A stretch of 64,000 nt of DNA from Gluconacetobacter takamatsuzukensis (GCF_014174275.1 NZ_JABEQK010000010.1:62001-126000); one strand, 5' to 3'; shown: positions 36,321 to 45,819, counted from the stretch's first letter. The notes: a model not told the origin generated them from the letters alone. Numbers and translations: made by a program.

Positions 36321-37664
36321 ATGTCCCCAATTCTGGCGATTTCCCTGGCAACCGCGGCGATTGGCGCCGTCGTGCTCCTCATCGGGCGCTACAAGCTCAA
36401 TCCCTTCATTGTCCTGGTCTGCGTTTCCATTCTGCTGGCGATCTGCGCGGGCATGCCGCCCCAGAAGGCCGTCGCCTCGTTCGAAGAGGGCGCGGGCCAT
36501 GTGCTGGGCCATATCGCGACCGTGATCGCGCTGGGCACCATGTTGGGCAAGATGCTGGCCGAATCCGGCGGCGCGGACCAGATCGCGCTCACGATCACCC
36601 GCCTCGCCGGGACAAAGCGCATCAGCTGGGCCATGATGGTCATCGGCCTGCTGATCGGCCTGCCGGTGTTCTTCGAGGTCGGGTTCGTGCTGCTGATCCC
36701 GCTGGCCTTCACCCTGGCGCGGCGGACCTCGACCCCCCTGCTGCTGCTGGCGCTGCCGATGGGGGCCGCGCTCTCGGTCACCCATGCGATGATCCCGCCG
36801 CACCCCGCCACCCTGCTGGCGCTGGCGGCGTACCATGCCGATACGGGGCGGACCATCTTCTGGGGCGTGATCATCGGCACCCCCATCGCCGCCCTGGCCG
36901 GCCCGGTCTATGCCCGCTTCATCACGCCGCATATCCATACCGAGGGCGAGGCCGCGCTGGCCGAGCAGTTCGCCAGCCGCGACAGGCCGGGCGACATGCC
37001 GCCCTTCCTCACCACCGTCCTGACCATCCTGGCGCCGGTGCTGCTGATGCTGGTGGGCTCGGCCGCCGACCTGATCACCAGCCCGGGCGGGCTTGCCAAC
37101 ACGATCCTGCATTTCGTGGGCAATACCGACATCGCCCTGCTGCTGGCCACCGTCCTGTCCTTCTACGTGCTCGGCCTCGCACGCGGCTTCTCGCGCGAGA
37201 CGATCCTGCGCTTCACCACCGAATGCCTGGGCCCCACGGCGCTGATCATGCTGCTGGTCGGCGCCGGCGGCGGCTTCGGGCGCGAACTGATCGACAGCGG
37301 CGTGTCGAAAGCCATCACCGACGTCGCGGTGGGCGCGCATGTGCCGCTGCTGGTGCTGGCGTGGCTGGTGGCGGTGGTGGTGCGGGTCGCGGCCGGCTCG
37401 GCCACCGTGGCCATGAGCACGGCCTCGGGCATCGTCGGGCCGATCCTGCTGCACAGCCACGGCACGTCGCCCGAACTGATGGTGCTGGTCACGGGCGCGG
37501 GCTCGGTGGCGCTGGGCCCGATGAACGATGCCGGATTCTGGCAGATCAAGGAATATCTGGGCCTGACCGTCGGCCAGGCGATCAAGACCTGGTCGGTCAT
37601 CGAAACGCTGATCGCGGTGCTGGGCCTGGTCTTCTGCCTGCTGGCGTCCCTGTTCGTCCACTAG
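36321..37664 (+). CDS. Gluconate:proton symporter, GntP family
   Basis: A 447-aa inner-membrane carrier with about 12-14 helices. GLLIGLPVFFEVGFVLLIPL, MIPPHPATLLALAA and AGSATVAMSTASGIVGPIL are hallmark GntP blocks. Members carry gluconate, fructuronate or similar sugar acids. Gluconate is produced in the periplasm by glucose dehydrogenase (58588), so uptake of its product is a natural role. ATG 36321 starts the first helix; ATG 36288 in the same frame is an alternative. Confidence 0.92.
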   Translation: MSPILAISLATAAIGAVVLLIGRYKLNPFIVLVCVSILLAICAGMPPQKAVASFEEGAGHVLGHIATVIALGTMLGKMLAESGGADQIALTITRLAGTKRISWAMMVIGLLIGLPVFFEVGFVLLIPLAFTLARRTSTPLLLLALPMGAALSVTHAMIPPHPATLLALAAYHADTGRTIFWGVIIGTPIAALAGPVYARFITPHIHTEGEAALAEQFASRDRPGDMPPFLTTVLTILAPVLLMLVGSAADLITSPGGLANTILHFVGNTDIALLLATVLSFYVLGLARGFSRETILRFTTECLGPTALIMLLVGAGGGFGRELIDSGVSKAITDVAVGAHVPLLVLAWLVAVVVRVAAGSATVAMSTASGIVGPILLHSHGTSPELMVLVTGAGSVALGPMNDAGFWQIKEYLGLTVGQAIKTWSVIETLIAVLGLVFCLLASLFVH

Positions 37665-37666
37665 CA

Positions 37667-37698
37667 GGCGGTCCCGGAACCCCGGTTCCGGGACCGCC
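37667..37698. terminator. Bidirectional hairpin between gntP-type gene and der
   Basis: GGCGGTCCCGGAACC and GGTTCCGGGACCGCC form a perfect 15-bp inverted repeat with two bases between. It lies three bases after the transporter stop and 21 before the der stop, so it serves both convergent genes. No T-run. Confidence 0.75.
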
Positions 37699-37718
37699 CG
37701 CCAGGGCGCGCCGGTGCG

Positions 37719-39137
37719 TCAGCCGGCGGATTCCGCAAACGGGTTGCGGGTGCCGCGCAGCAGCAGGCGGATCGGCGTGCCCGGCAGGTCAAAGGCCTCG
37801 CGCAGGCCGTTGACCAGGTAGCGCTGGTAATCCTCGGGCAGCAGCTCGGCACGGGTGCCGAACAGGATGAAGGTCGGCGGCCGGGCCTTGGCCTGGGTCA
37901 TGTAGCGCAGCTTCAGCCGGCGCCCGCCGACCAGCGGCGGGCTGTGCCGCTCCAGCATCATCTCGAACCAGCGGTTCAGCGCGCCGGTCGGGATGCGCTT
38001 GTTCCAGACCTCGTGCGCGCGCCGCACCACCGGCAGCAGCTTGTGCACGTTGGCCCCCGTCAGCGCCGAGAACGACACGACGGGAATTCCGCGCATCTGC
38101 GCCAGCGAGGTCTCGATCCGGTCCGAAATCGCCTGCCGCGTGGCGATCCGGTCCTCGACCGCGTCCCATTTGTTCAGCGCCAGCACGCAGCAGCGCCCCT
38201 CGCGCTCGATCAGGCGCGCGATCTGCAAATCCTGCTCGTGCACGCCCAGGGTGGCGTCCAGCGCCAGCACCACCACTTCGGCCATCTTCAGCGCCTCGAT
38301 GGTGGCCGAGGTCGACATCTTCTCCAGCCCGTCCTCGACGCGCGCCCGGCGCCGCAGCCCGGCGGTGTCGACAAGCTGGATCGGCCCGTCCTCGTCATGC
38401 AGCAGCACGGTGACGGAATCGCGGGTCAGCCCAGGCTCCGGCCCGGTAATCATCCGCTCCTCGCCCAGCAGGCGGTTCAGCAGGGTCGACTTGCCGGCAT
38501 TGGGCCGGCCGACGATCGCCAGCCGCAGCGGGCCGGGCGGCCGCTCGTCCAGCTCCTCCCCGTCCTCGCCATACTGGGGCGGTTCCACCACCGGCTCCGC
38601 CGGTGCCTCGGGGGGCATGCGGTCCGCGATCTCGCCCATCAGTTCCGACAGGCCCTCGCCATGCTCGGCCGAAATCGCCAGCGGCGTCCCCAGCCCGAGC
38701 GCGAACGCCTCCATCGCGGCGGCCGCACCCTGCCGGCCCTCGGCCTTGTTCGCCACCAGCAGCACCGGCCGCCCCTGGCGGCGGATCCAGGCGGCGAAAT
38801 GCTCGTCGGCCGGGGTGATGCCCGCCCGCGCGTCGATGCAGAACACCACCAGATCGGCCTGCGCCACCGCCGATTCAGACGAGGCCCGCATCCGCCCGTA
38901 CAGCGTATCGGGCGCCGATTCCTCCAGGCCCGCGGTGTCGATCAGCCGTATCCGCCGCCCGCGCACGGTGCATTCGGCTTCCTTGCGGTCGCGGGTCACG
39001 CCCGGCGTGTCGGCCACAAGCGCCTGCCGCCGCCCCACAAGGCGGTTGAACAGGGTCGACTTGCCGACATTCGGACGCCCGGCGATCACGACGATCGGCA
39101 GGTCATCCCCGGTCGGAACGGAAGGAAGCTTGGCCAA
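37719..39137 (-). CDS. der: Ribosome biogenesis GTPase Der (EngA)
   Basis: Der (472 aa) has two GTPase domains in tandem and a KH-like C-terminus, and acts in 50S ribosome assembly. The P-loops are GRPNVGKST and GRPNAGKST; the G3 boxes are DTAGL in each domain; the second G4 is NKWD. In domain one the G4 reads NKAE rather than NKxD, a deviation also seen in some alphaproteobacteria. The start appears to be TTG 39137, since a stop codon lies four codons upstream and no ATG fits. GAGGGA lies about 12 bases upstream. Confidence 0.94.
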   Translation of the reverse strand: MAKLPSVPTGDDLPIVVIAGRPNVGKSTLFNRLVGRRQALVADTPGVTRDRKEAECTVRGRRIRLIDTAGLEESAPDTLYGRMRASSESAVAQADLVVFCIDARAGITPADEHFAAWIRRQGRPVLLVANKAEGRQGAAAAMEAFALGLGTPLAISAEHGEGLSELMGEIADRMPPEAPAEPVVEPPQYGEDGEELDERPPGPLRLAIVGRPNAGKSTLLNRLLGEERMITGPEPGLTRDSVTVLLHDEDGPIQLVDTAGLRRRARVEDGLEKMSTSATIEALKMAEVVVLALDATLGVHEQDLQIARLIEREGRCCVLALNKWDAVEDRIATRQAISDRIETSLAQMRGIPVVSFSALTGANVHKLLPVVRRAHEVWNKRIPTGALNRWFEMMLERHSPPLVGGRRLKLRYMTQAKARPPTFILFGTRAELLPEDYQRYLVNGLREAFDLPGTPIRLLLRGTRNPFAESAG

Positions 39138-39207
39138 GGTATGAAACTATCCCTCGGGCACGATGCGTTCGCCCATGCTGGCGCACCCTGCCCATATATC
39201 ATGTCCA

Positions 39208-39253
39208 AGCCCGATTCACGCCCCGGGTCGCAGCGATCCGGGGCGATCGGGCT
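39208..39253 (-). terminator. Strong hairpin abutting the bamB stop
   Basis: AGCCCGAT / ATCGGGCT forms the outer stem and CGCCCCGG / CCGGGGCG the inner, with three bases bulged on one side. It touches the bamB stop codon (39254-39256) and separates bamB from der. Confidence 0.75.
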
Positions 39254-40624
39254 CTAGCTGTAGGCGTTCAGTTTGCCGTCGTCGGTCACGATCAGCAGCC
39301 GGCCATCCACCACGATCGGCGCCACCGTGGCAACCCCCGGCAGCTTGCCGACCGTCAGAATCGCCCCCGTCGCGGGGTCGATGGTCACGAAGCCGGTCTC
39401 GGGCATCGTGCTGACGCAGACCAGCTTGCTGCCGGCCATGATCGGCCCGGTCCAGGTCACGCCGTTCTTCTGCGCCTCGACCCGGCGATAGCGCCGCAGC
39501 TGCGTGATCCAGCGCACATGGCCGTTCACCCGGTCGAGGCAGGCAAGCTGCTGGTCCAGCGACAGCACATACACCCAGTTGTCGATCACCAGCAGCGTAT
39601 CCTGCCCGGCCACGGTGCGTTCCCACAGCCGGCGGCCCGACCGCAGGTCGATCGCCACCATCACCGAGCCGGCGCTGATGGCATAGACGGTGTCGTCCAT
39701 CACCACCGGCATGCCGCGCACGCATGAGAAATCGACCGTCGATTCCTGGCCGTTGGTGCTGCCCAGCGTATCGCTCCACACCACCTCGCCACTGGCCGCC
39801 CGCAGCGCGACCAGGTCGCCGGAGCCGAAGCCGGCCACCACCACGTCGCCCGCCACGGCGGGCGCGGGCTGGCCGAAGATCACGGTATCGGCCTGGGTGG
39901 CGGAATAGGTCCACAGCACCCGCCCCGTCGCCGCATCCAGCGCCAGCAGCCGCTCGTCGATCGTGCCGAAGAACAGCCGGCCATCCACCACCGTCGGCGC
40001 CGAACGGCCGGGCGACTGGGTGTCGATCCGCCACTTCACCTTGCCGGTCGCGGCTTCGACCGCCAAGGCCTGCCCCACGCCGTCGACGATATACAGCGTG
40101 TCGCCGGCAATGCTGTACCCGCCGCCCAGATTGCTGGAATGCATCTTCTTCGGCTTGGGCGTGAAGCGCCACACCTCGCGCATGCGCGGCCATTCATAGG
40201 CCCGGATCACCCCCTGCGCATCGCCGACGAAGATCCGCCCGCCCGCGACGATCGGCGTCGCCTGCAACACGCCGCGCCCGCTGTCGCCCAGCGCGGCATA
40301 GGACAGCAGCTCGGGCTCCGACACGCCCGCGCCGATGCCATGCGACCATTCGCGGCGCATCTGGCCGCCCCAGGCCATGTTGACCCCGGCATGGGTCGGC
40401 AGGCGCCCCGGCTGCTGCCAGTCGCCGATGGCGGTCTGGGCGGGAATGGCGATCGACGCCTTGTCGTCGGGGTCGACCATCAGGCCCGCGCCCGTCGTCA
40501 GGACATCGACGCGCTTGCCCGCCAGCAGCGGCTTTTCGTCATCATCGAACAGGCTGCATCCGGCCAGGACCGGCACCATCGCGCCACCAAGGAGCGCATG
40601 CCGGCGGGTCAGAACTTTGTTCAT
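39254..40624 (-). CDS. bamB: Outer membrane protein assembly factor BamB-like lipoprotein
   Basis: A 456-aa lipoprotein. The signal peptide ends in VLAGC (Cys22). The body consists of PQQ-like beta-propeller repeats (LYIVDGVGQALAVEAATGKVK, LFFGTIDERLLALDAATGRV, VVVAGFGSGDLVALRAASGE). BamB supports BamA in inserting beta-barrels in the outer membrane. No PQQ-ligand residues are expected. The neighbours, a YfgM-like TPR protein upstream and der downstream, reproduce the E. coli yfgM-bamB-der order. RBS AGGA eight bases before the ATG. Confidence 0.9.
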   Translation of the reverse strand: MNKVLTRRHALLGGAMVPVLAGCSLFDDDEKPLLAGKRVDVLTTGAGLMVDPDDKASIAIPAQTAIGDWQQPGRLPTHAGVNMAWGGQMRREWSHGIGAGVSEPELLSYAALGDSGRGVLQATPIVAGGRIFVGDAQGVIRAYEWPRMREVWRFTPKPKKMHSSNLGGGYSIAGDTLYIVDGVGQALAVEAATGKVKWRIDTQSPGRSAPTVVDGRLFFGTIDERLLALDAATGRVLWTYSATQADTVIFGQPAPAVAGDVVVAGFGSGDLVALRAASGEVVWSDTLGSTNGQESTVDFSCVRGMPVVMDDTVYAISAGSVMVAIDLRSGRRLWERTVAGQDTLLVIDNWVYVLSLDQQLACLDRVNGHVRWITQLRRYRRVEAQKNGVTWTGPIMAGSKLVCVSTMPETGFVTIDPATGAILTVGKLPGVATVAPIVVDGRLLIVTDDGKLNAYS

Positions 40625-40796
40625 GTAAATCCTGCGCTACGAAAGGAAAAACGGGGCCATTCCGGTCTCGGCATGCCCGCTGCCCCGGGGGCATGAAACC
40701 ATTGTCCGCGCGACGCCGCCAGAGCGCATGGCACCATCGGGCACGCATTGGCCCGAAAACGGATCGCCCCCGCCATCCGCCCCGGCCGGGCACGCG

Positions 40797-41486
40797 CTAT
40801 GACGGCGTGGCATTCAGCGTCTGGAGCATGCCGCCGGCCCGGCTGCGCAGGCCCTCCGGCACGTCGATCTGCGTCGTCAGCTGCCCCAGCCGCCGGCGCG
40901 CGTCGGCCAGGTGCCCCTGCCGCAGGTCCAGCATCGCCTCGCATTCCTCCGCCAGCCCGCGCCACGGCTTGCCGGCGCCATCCAGCGTGGCCAGGCGCGA
41001 GCGCAGCACCGCCGGATCGCCATCGTCGATCTGGTGCTGCACCCACAGCAGGCTGGCCAGCCCGCGCAGCAGCGCATCGGCGCGCTGGTCGTCGGCCACC
41101 TGGGCCCACAGCGCCAGCGCGCCCTTGCCGTCGCCGCTCGAGGCCAGCAGCGCCGCGCGTTCCAGCCGCGACAGCGTGCGCAGGCCGGAGGGCACGCCGT
41201 CCAGCGTCGCCAGCCGCGCCAGCGCGTCCTTCTGCTGCGGGGTCAGCGCATTGGTCTCGCCGGGGGCGATATGGCTGGTATCGGCCGCGCGCAGCGCCGC
41301 GAAATAGGTCGCGCCGGCGGCCTCCGCGGCCTGTCGCCCGCGCCAGGCATGATATTGCCAGCCACCCACGCCGGCAGCGGCCACCGCCACCACCGCCACC
41401 GCCGCGCCGACATAGCGCCGGGCCATCAGCCGCAGACGCTCCATGCGCATGTCGTCGTCGACTTCCCTGAAGATGTCGTCAGCCAC
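40797..41486 (-). CDS. YfgM-like membrane-anchored TPR protein
   Basis: A 229-aa protein with a short cytosolic N-terminus, one transmembrane helix at about residues 24-42 (YVGAAVAVVAVAAAGVGGW) and a periplasmic helical body of TPR-like repeats. Position upstream of bamB and der matches E. coli YfgM, an ancillary SecYEG/periplasmic chaperone partner. Assignment rests on topology and synteny; sequence motifs are weak. A 172-bp gap to bamB contains nothing recognisable. Confidence 0.82.
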   Translation of the reverse strand: MADDIFREVDDDMRMERLRLMARRYVGAAVAVVAVAAAGVGGWQYHAWRGRQAAEAAGATYFAALRAADTSHIAPGETNALTPQQKDALARLATLDGVPSGLRTLSRLERAALLASSGDGKGALALWAQVADDQRADALLRGLASLLWVQHQIDDGDPAVLRSRLATLDGAGKPWRGLAEECEAMLDLRQGHLADARRRLGQLTTQIDVPEGLRSRAGGMLQTLNATPS

Positions 41487-41616
41487 GTCTCAACCGCTCT
41501 CCGCATCCAGCCGCGACGGGCCCGGGCCCGTCATTCCATGGCCGGACCATAGCGGTCCCGGCGCATGCGGGCAACAAACCCGCACGCGGCCGGCAGCACG
41601 CGCCCCGGGCGCGCGC

Positions 41617-41997
41617 TCAGGGGTGCGAGAAGCGCGCGGCCCCGGCCTTGAGGTCGGCGGTCAGCTTCGTGAAATGGCCGGAAATCCGCTGCTGCACGGC
41701 CACGCTGCCCTGCTGGACCTGGTCGATCCGGGCCTTGGCCTGCGCGCTGATCGCCGCCTGCTCGCGCGCGGCGGCGGTGGTGACGCAGGCATTATAGGTC
41801 CGCGCGGCCTTCTCGTACGCCGTCACGGCATCGACGCTGGCATTGTATTTCGCCACGCTGGAGGAATCGACGGCGGGGGCCGCCGGCTCCTTCCCGCAGG
41901 CGGGCGCCGACCACCCGGCATCCGCCGCCCGGGCCGTGGAAAACGCACCGGTCAGGCACAAGACGGCAGCACAGGCCAGCAACCGGCCCGATTTCAT
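41617..41997 (-). CDS. Small exported protein of unknown function
   Basis: 126 residues starting at ATG 41997 with a clean signal peptide (GRLLACAAVLCLTGAFSTARA, cleavage expected after ARA near residue 24). The mature part has two cysteines, one in PACGKEP and one in YNACVTT, which could form a disulfide, and helical segments with coiled-coil character (AYEKAARTYNACVTTAAARE). No family recognised. It stands alone between the TPR gene and pyrC. Confidence 0.72.
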   Translation of the reverse strand: MKSGRLLACAAVLCLTGAFSTARAADAGWSAPACGKEPAAPAVDSSSVAKYNASVDAVTAYEKAARTYNACVTTAAAREQAAISAQAKARIDQVQQGSVAVQQRISGHFTKLTADLKAGAARFSHP

Positions 41998-42089
41998 AGC
42001 ACGCAAGACACATCCCTTTTGACTACGGTCCCGCCGTCACGATGACGGAAATCGCGGACGCTGCCCCCTATGCCGACAAGATGTCGAAA

Positions 42090-43409
42090 TCAGGGCGCGA
42101 AATGCGCCAGCCGGCCCGCGGGCGCGCCCAGGATCGTGTCCTCGCGCATCACCGCCTGCCCGCGCACGATCGTCGCCATCGGCCAGCCCGTCACCGCCAT
42201 GCCGTCGAACGGCGTCCAGCCCGCCGGGGTGGCGATCCAGTCGTTGGTGATGCGCCGCTTCGCCGCCAGGTCGACCAGCGTGAAGTCGGCATCGTACCCC
42301 ATGGCGATCCGCCCCTTGGCCTGCAAGCCGTAGACCCGCGCCGGCCCCGCCGCCATCAGGTCCACCATCCGGCCCAGCGACAGGCGCCCGGCATTCACAT
42401 GGTCCAGCATCACCGGCACCAGCGTCTGCACGCCCGTCAGCCCGGCCGGGGTCGCGGGCCAGGGCTTCGCCTTCGCCGCCAGCGAATGCGGCGCGTGGTC
42501 CGAGCCGATCGTGTCCACCATGCCGTCGCGCACCGCCTCCCACGAGGCCTCGTAATGCCGCCGGTCGCGGATCGGCGGGTTCATCACCGCCAGCGCCCCC
42601 AGCGTCTCGTAGCAATCCGGCGCCACCTGCGTCAGGTGGTTCACCAGCACCTCGACGGTGGCGACATCGCGATGCCCGGCCAGCCAGTCCAGTTCCTCGG
42701 CGGTCGAGGTGTGCAGGATATGCACCGGCCGCCGCGCCCGCCGCGCCAGCCCCACGATCCGCCGCGTGCCCAGGAACGCGCATTCCTCGTCGCGCCAGAA
42801 CGGGTGCATGTCGTACGACATGCCCTCGGTCAGCAGCTTCTTCCGGTCCTGGAGCCGATATTCGTCCTCGGAATGAAAGGCCACGCGCCGGTGCCCGTGC
42901 TCCAGCACCTGGCGGATGCCCTCGTCGTCCTCGATCATCAGGTCGCCGGTCGACGATCCGGCAAAGACCTTGATCGCGCACACGCCGTCATAGTCTTCAT
43001 ATTCACCCAGGCGCGGCGTATTGGCGCGCGTGGCGCCGATATACATCGCGAAATCGACCCAGCTTTCCCGCGAGGCATATTCCTGCTTCCAGCGCAGCAT
43101 GTCGCCATCGGTGATCGAGGGCGCGGTGTTGGGCATGTCGAACACCGTCGTCACCCCCCCCAGCGCCGCCGCCCGGGTGCCGGTCGGGATGCTCTCGACC
43201 GACGCATCGCCCGGATCGCGCAGATGCACATGCGGGTCGATCAGCCCCGGCAGCACATGCAGCCCGGCGGCATCGATCACCTCGTCCGCCTCATCCGCCG
43301 CCACAACCGACAGGCTGGCGATCCGCCCCGCCCGCACGCCGATATCGGTCCGCGCCTCGCCCCACGGCAGCACGCATGTCCCATTACGGATGATCAGGTC
43401 GTAATGCAT
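42090..43409 (-). CDS. pyrC: Dihydroorotase
   Basis: A 439-aa amidohydrolase expected to interconvert carbamoyl-aspartate and dihydroorotate in pyrimidine synthesis. It begins with MHYDLIIRNGTCVLPWG. The metal site is PGLIDPHVHLRDPG (about 55-68), the central carbamylated-lysine region is VCAIKVFAGSSTGDLM, further ligands are in HILHTSTAEE, and the catalytic aspartate lies in TIGSDHAPH. This is the long class of dihydroorotase; hydantoinase/allantoinase is a weaker alternative. ATG 43409 has GAGGGA upstream. Confidence 0.9.
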   Translation of the reverse strand: MHYDLIIRNGTCVLPWGEARTDIGVRAGRIASLSVVAADEADEVIDAAGLHVLPGLIDPHVHLRDPGDASVESIPTGTRAAALGGVTTVFDMPNTAPSITDGDMLRWKQEYASRESWVDFAMYIGATRANTPRLGEYEDYDGVCAIKVFAGSSTGDLMIEDDEGIRQVLEHGHRRVAFHSEDEYRLQDRKKLLTEGMSYDMHPFWRDEECAFLGTRRIVGLARRARRPVHILHTSTAEELDWLAGHRDVATVEVLVNHLTQVAPDCYETLGALAVMNPPIRDRRHYEASWEAVRDGMVDTIGSDHAPHSLAAKAKPWPATPAGLTGVQTLVPVMLDHVNAGRLSLGRMVDLMAAGPARVYGLQAKGRIAMGYDADFTLVDLAAKRRITNDWIATPAGWTPFDGMAVTGWPMATIVRGQAVMREDTILGAPAGRLAHFAP

Positions 43410-43604
43410 CGGTCCCTCGCAGCCTGTCTTTCTCCGCGACGTACTCCTTTCGGGACATACGCGGCAAGACCGCGCAGCGATCCCCAGCCCTTCACCCGAC
43501 GCGGGATTTTTCGTAAAATCGGTCGCCCGTGTGGCATTCAACGCGCCTCCGGCGCGTTTCCCCCAGGGCAGGCGGAAACAGGGCGGCCCCGTCAGGAGCG
43601 GCGC

Positions 43605-44321
43605 ATGGTCTCATTGTACGGGCAAGGCTGGCTTCAGCTCGGGGAACTGGCCCTGGCCTTCGTCCTGTCGGCCCTGATCGGCATCGAGCGCGAGGTCCGG
43701 CAGAAAAGTGCCGGCGTGCGCACCTACACCCTGGTCGGCGTGGCCGCCGCCCTGTTCATGCTGGTCTCCAAATACGGGTTCAACGACGTGCTGCGCCCGC
43801 AGATCGTGGTCGTGGACCCGTCGCGCATCGCCGCCCAGATCGTCTCGGGCATCGGCTTCATCGGCGGCGGCGTGATCTTCATGCGGCGCGACGTGGTGCG
43901 CGGCCTGACCACGGCGGCCTCGGTGTGGCTGACCGCCGCGCTGGGCATGGCCTGCGGGGCGGGCCTGCCGGCCCTCGCCGTCGCCACCACCATCGGCCAT
44001 TTCGTCATCATGTTCGGCTTCCCCAAGATCATCGGCCGCCTCCCCGCCAACCGCAAGAACGGCACGGTCCTGCGCCTGGTCTACGAAGACGGCCGCGGCC
44101 TGCTGCGCACCATCCTGCTCTGCTGCACCCAGTGCCGCTTCACGATCGAACAGGTCCGGCTGAGCAGCCACCAGACCGAACGCTCGGACCCACGCCCCTC
44201 AGCCGTGACCCTGTTCATGGAGGTCAAAGGCAAGCGCCCGATCTCGCGCCTGATCGAGAAGCTCGGGGAAATCGATGGGCTGTGGGAGGTGGAGACCCGT
44301 GAAGATGATGGGCTGGAGTAA
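43605..44321 (+). CDS. MgtC/SapB family membrane protein
   Basis: A 238-aa protein starting at ATG 43605 (RBS CAGGAG). Its N-terminal 150 residues have four or five transmembrane helices with the family marks ALIGIEREVRQKSAGVRTYT, GIGFIGGGVIFMRRD and LTTAASVWLTAALGMACG. The C-terminal about 80 residues form an ACT-like cytosolic domain. MgtC proteins are linked to low-magnesium growth and control of the ATP synthase. Isolated gene, divergent from pyrC. Confidence 0.9.
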   Translation: MVSLYGQGWLQLGELALAFVLSALIGIEREVRQKSAGVRTYTLVGVAAALFMLVSKYGFNDVLRPQIVVVDPSRIAAQIVSGIGFIGGGVIFMRRDVVRGLTTAASVWLTAALGMACGAGLPALAVATTIGHFVIMFGFPKIIGRLPANRKNGTVLRLVYEDGRGLLRTILLCCTQCRFTIEQVRLSSHQTERSDPRPSAVTLFMEVKGKRPISRLIEKLGEIDGLWEVETREDDGLE

Positions 44322-44337
44322 AAAGGTCTCTTCCTTT

Positions 44338-44378
44338 GTCTTACGAAAAAAAAGCAAAAAGACTTTGATCCGTTCAGG
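44338..44378 (+). terminator. Terminator repeat C (diverged copy)
   Basis: GTCTTACGAAAAAAAAGC then AAAAAGACTTTGATCCGTTCAGG resembles unit A in the same orientation, with several substitutions. GTCTT pairs with AAGAC. It lies 17 bp after the MgtC stop and serves that gene. Confidence 0.6.
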
Positions 44379-44404
44379 ACCATCGCGTGGCCCGGCAAAA
44401 AACT

Positions 44405-44449
44405 CCTGAACGAATCAAGGTTTTTTGGTTCTTTTTTTCAAAAAAGAAC
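44405..44449 (-). terminator. Terminator repeat B (45-bp unit, reverse)
   Basis: An exact reverse complement of 22740-22784. GGTTCTTTTTTT / AAAAAAGAAC forms the hairpin, two bases after the stop of the FAD-linked dehydrogenase on the minus strand. Together with copy C it forms a face-to-face terminator pair. Confidence 0.75.
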
Positions 44450-44451
44450 GC

Positions 44452-45819
44452 CTAAAGCATCTTCCCCGGATTAAGGATCCCATTCGGATCCATCGTCTTC
44501 TTGAACCCCCGCATCACCTCCAGCGCCACCGGATCGTGCTCGTCGGCCATGAACTCGCGCTTGCCCAGCCCGATCCCGTGCTCGCCGCTGCACGACCCGC
44601 CCAGCGCCAGCGCGCGGCGCACGATCTTCCGGTCCAGCGCCCAGGCCTGCGCCAGCCCCTCCGGCGTGGGCGGCACGAGGATGATGGTGTGGAAATTGCC
44701 GTCCCCGACATGCCCGACGATGGGCGCGGTCAGGCCGGATTCCGCGATATCCTCCTTTACCCCGGCCACCAGTTCCGCCAGCACCGAAATCGGCACGATC
44801 GCATCGGTGGTCATGGCGCTGTAGCCCGGCCGATAGGCCAGGCAGGCCCAGTACGCATGATGCCGCGCGCGCCACAGGGCGGCGCGCTGGTCCGGATCGG
44901 TATGCCAGTCGAAGCCCAGCCCGCCGCGATCGGACACGATGGCCTCCACCACCGCGATCTGCTCGCGCACCGCCTCGGGACCACCGACGAATTCGAGAAA
45001 CAGCGTGGGCAGCGCGCGCAGCCCCGTCAGGCCGGAATAGCGGATGCTGGCATCCATCTGCACCTCGTCCAGCAATTCCAGCCGCCCGATGGGCACGCCG
45101 AATTGCAGGATGTCGATGGCGGTGGCAACGGCGTCGGACAGGGTTTCGAACTGCACCACGGCGGCAGCGATGGTTTCGGGAATCGGATGCAGCCGCAACT
45201 GGATTTCCGTAATCACCCCCAGCGTGCCTTCCGAGCCGATCAGCAGATGCGTCAGGTCGTACCCGGTCGCGGATTTGCGCACCCGCCCGCCGGTGCGCAT
45301 CACCCGCCCGTCGGCCAGCACCGCCGTCAGCCCCAGCACATTCTCGCGGATCGTGCCGTAGCGCACCGCCGCGGTGCCCGAGGCCCGGGTGGCGCACATG
45401 CCGCCGATGGTGGCCTCGCCACCCGGATCGACGGGGAAGAACAGCCCGGTATCGCGCAGGATCTGGTTCAGCGCCTGCCGGGTGATGCCGGCCTGCACCC
45501 GGCAATCCATGTCCTGCGGATTGACCGACAGCAGTTCGGTCATCCGCGACAGGTCGAGGCTGATCCCGCCTTCCGGCGGATTGACGTGCCCTTCCAGCGA
45601 GGTCCCGGCGCCGAAGGCGGCCAGCGGCACCCGATGCGCGTTGCACAGCGCCAGCGTCTGCGCCACGTCGTCGGTGCTCTGCGCGAACACCACCGCCGCC
45701 GGCATGCTGGGCGCATGATGGCCCTCGCCATGGCTGTGCTGCTCGCGGACGGATTCGGCGGTCGACACCCGCTCGTCCCCCAGTCGCGCGCGCAGGGCCG
45801 CAATCAGTTCGCTCGTCAT
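44452..45819 (-). CDS. FAD-linked D-lactate/glycolate dehydrogenase
   Basis: A 455-aa VAO-family flavoprotein. The FAD-binding PCMH domain (about 38-215) includes AFGAGTSLEGHVNPPEGGISLD, DPGGEATIGGMCATRASGT and RKSATGYDLTHLLIGSEGTLG. The C-terminal substrate domain ends with GGSCSGEHGIGLGKREFM and DPNGILNPGKML. This pattern fits cytochrome-type D-lactate dehydrogenases and GlcD; the exact 2-hydroxyacid is not determined. No GlcE/GlcF partners are adjacent, favouring the single-subunit D-lactate enzyme. ATG 45819 is the only start giving the normal length. Confidence 0.88.
   Translation of the reverse strand: MTSELIAALRARLGDERVSTAESVREQHSHGEGHHAPSMPAAVVFAQSTDDVAQTLALCNAHRVPLAAFGAGTSLEGHVNPPEGGISLDLSRMTELLSVNPQDMDCRVQAGITRQALNQILRDTGLFFPVDPGGEATIGGMCATRASGTAAVRYGTIRENVLGLTAVLADGRVMRTGGRVRKSATGYDLTHLLIGSEGTLGVITEIQLRLHPIPETIAAAVVQFETLSDAVATAIDILQFGVPIGRLELLDEVQMDASIRYSGLTGLRALPTLFLEFVGGPEAVREQIAVVEAIVSDRGGLGFDWHTDPDQRAALWRARHHAYWACLAYRPGYSAMTTDAIVPISVLAELVAGVKEDIAESGLTAPIVGHVGDGNFHTIILVPPTPEGLAQAWALDRKIVRRALALGGSCSGEHGIGLGKREFMADEHDPVALEVMRGFKKTMDPNGILNPGKML

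Noticed and set aside
37719-39137. Possible missing start or frameshift at the 5' end of der
   Set aside because: The TTG start gives a normal Der N-terminus (MAKLPSVPTGDDLPIVVIAG), so no damage needs to be assumed.
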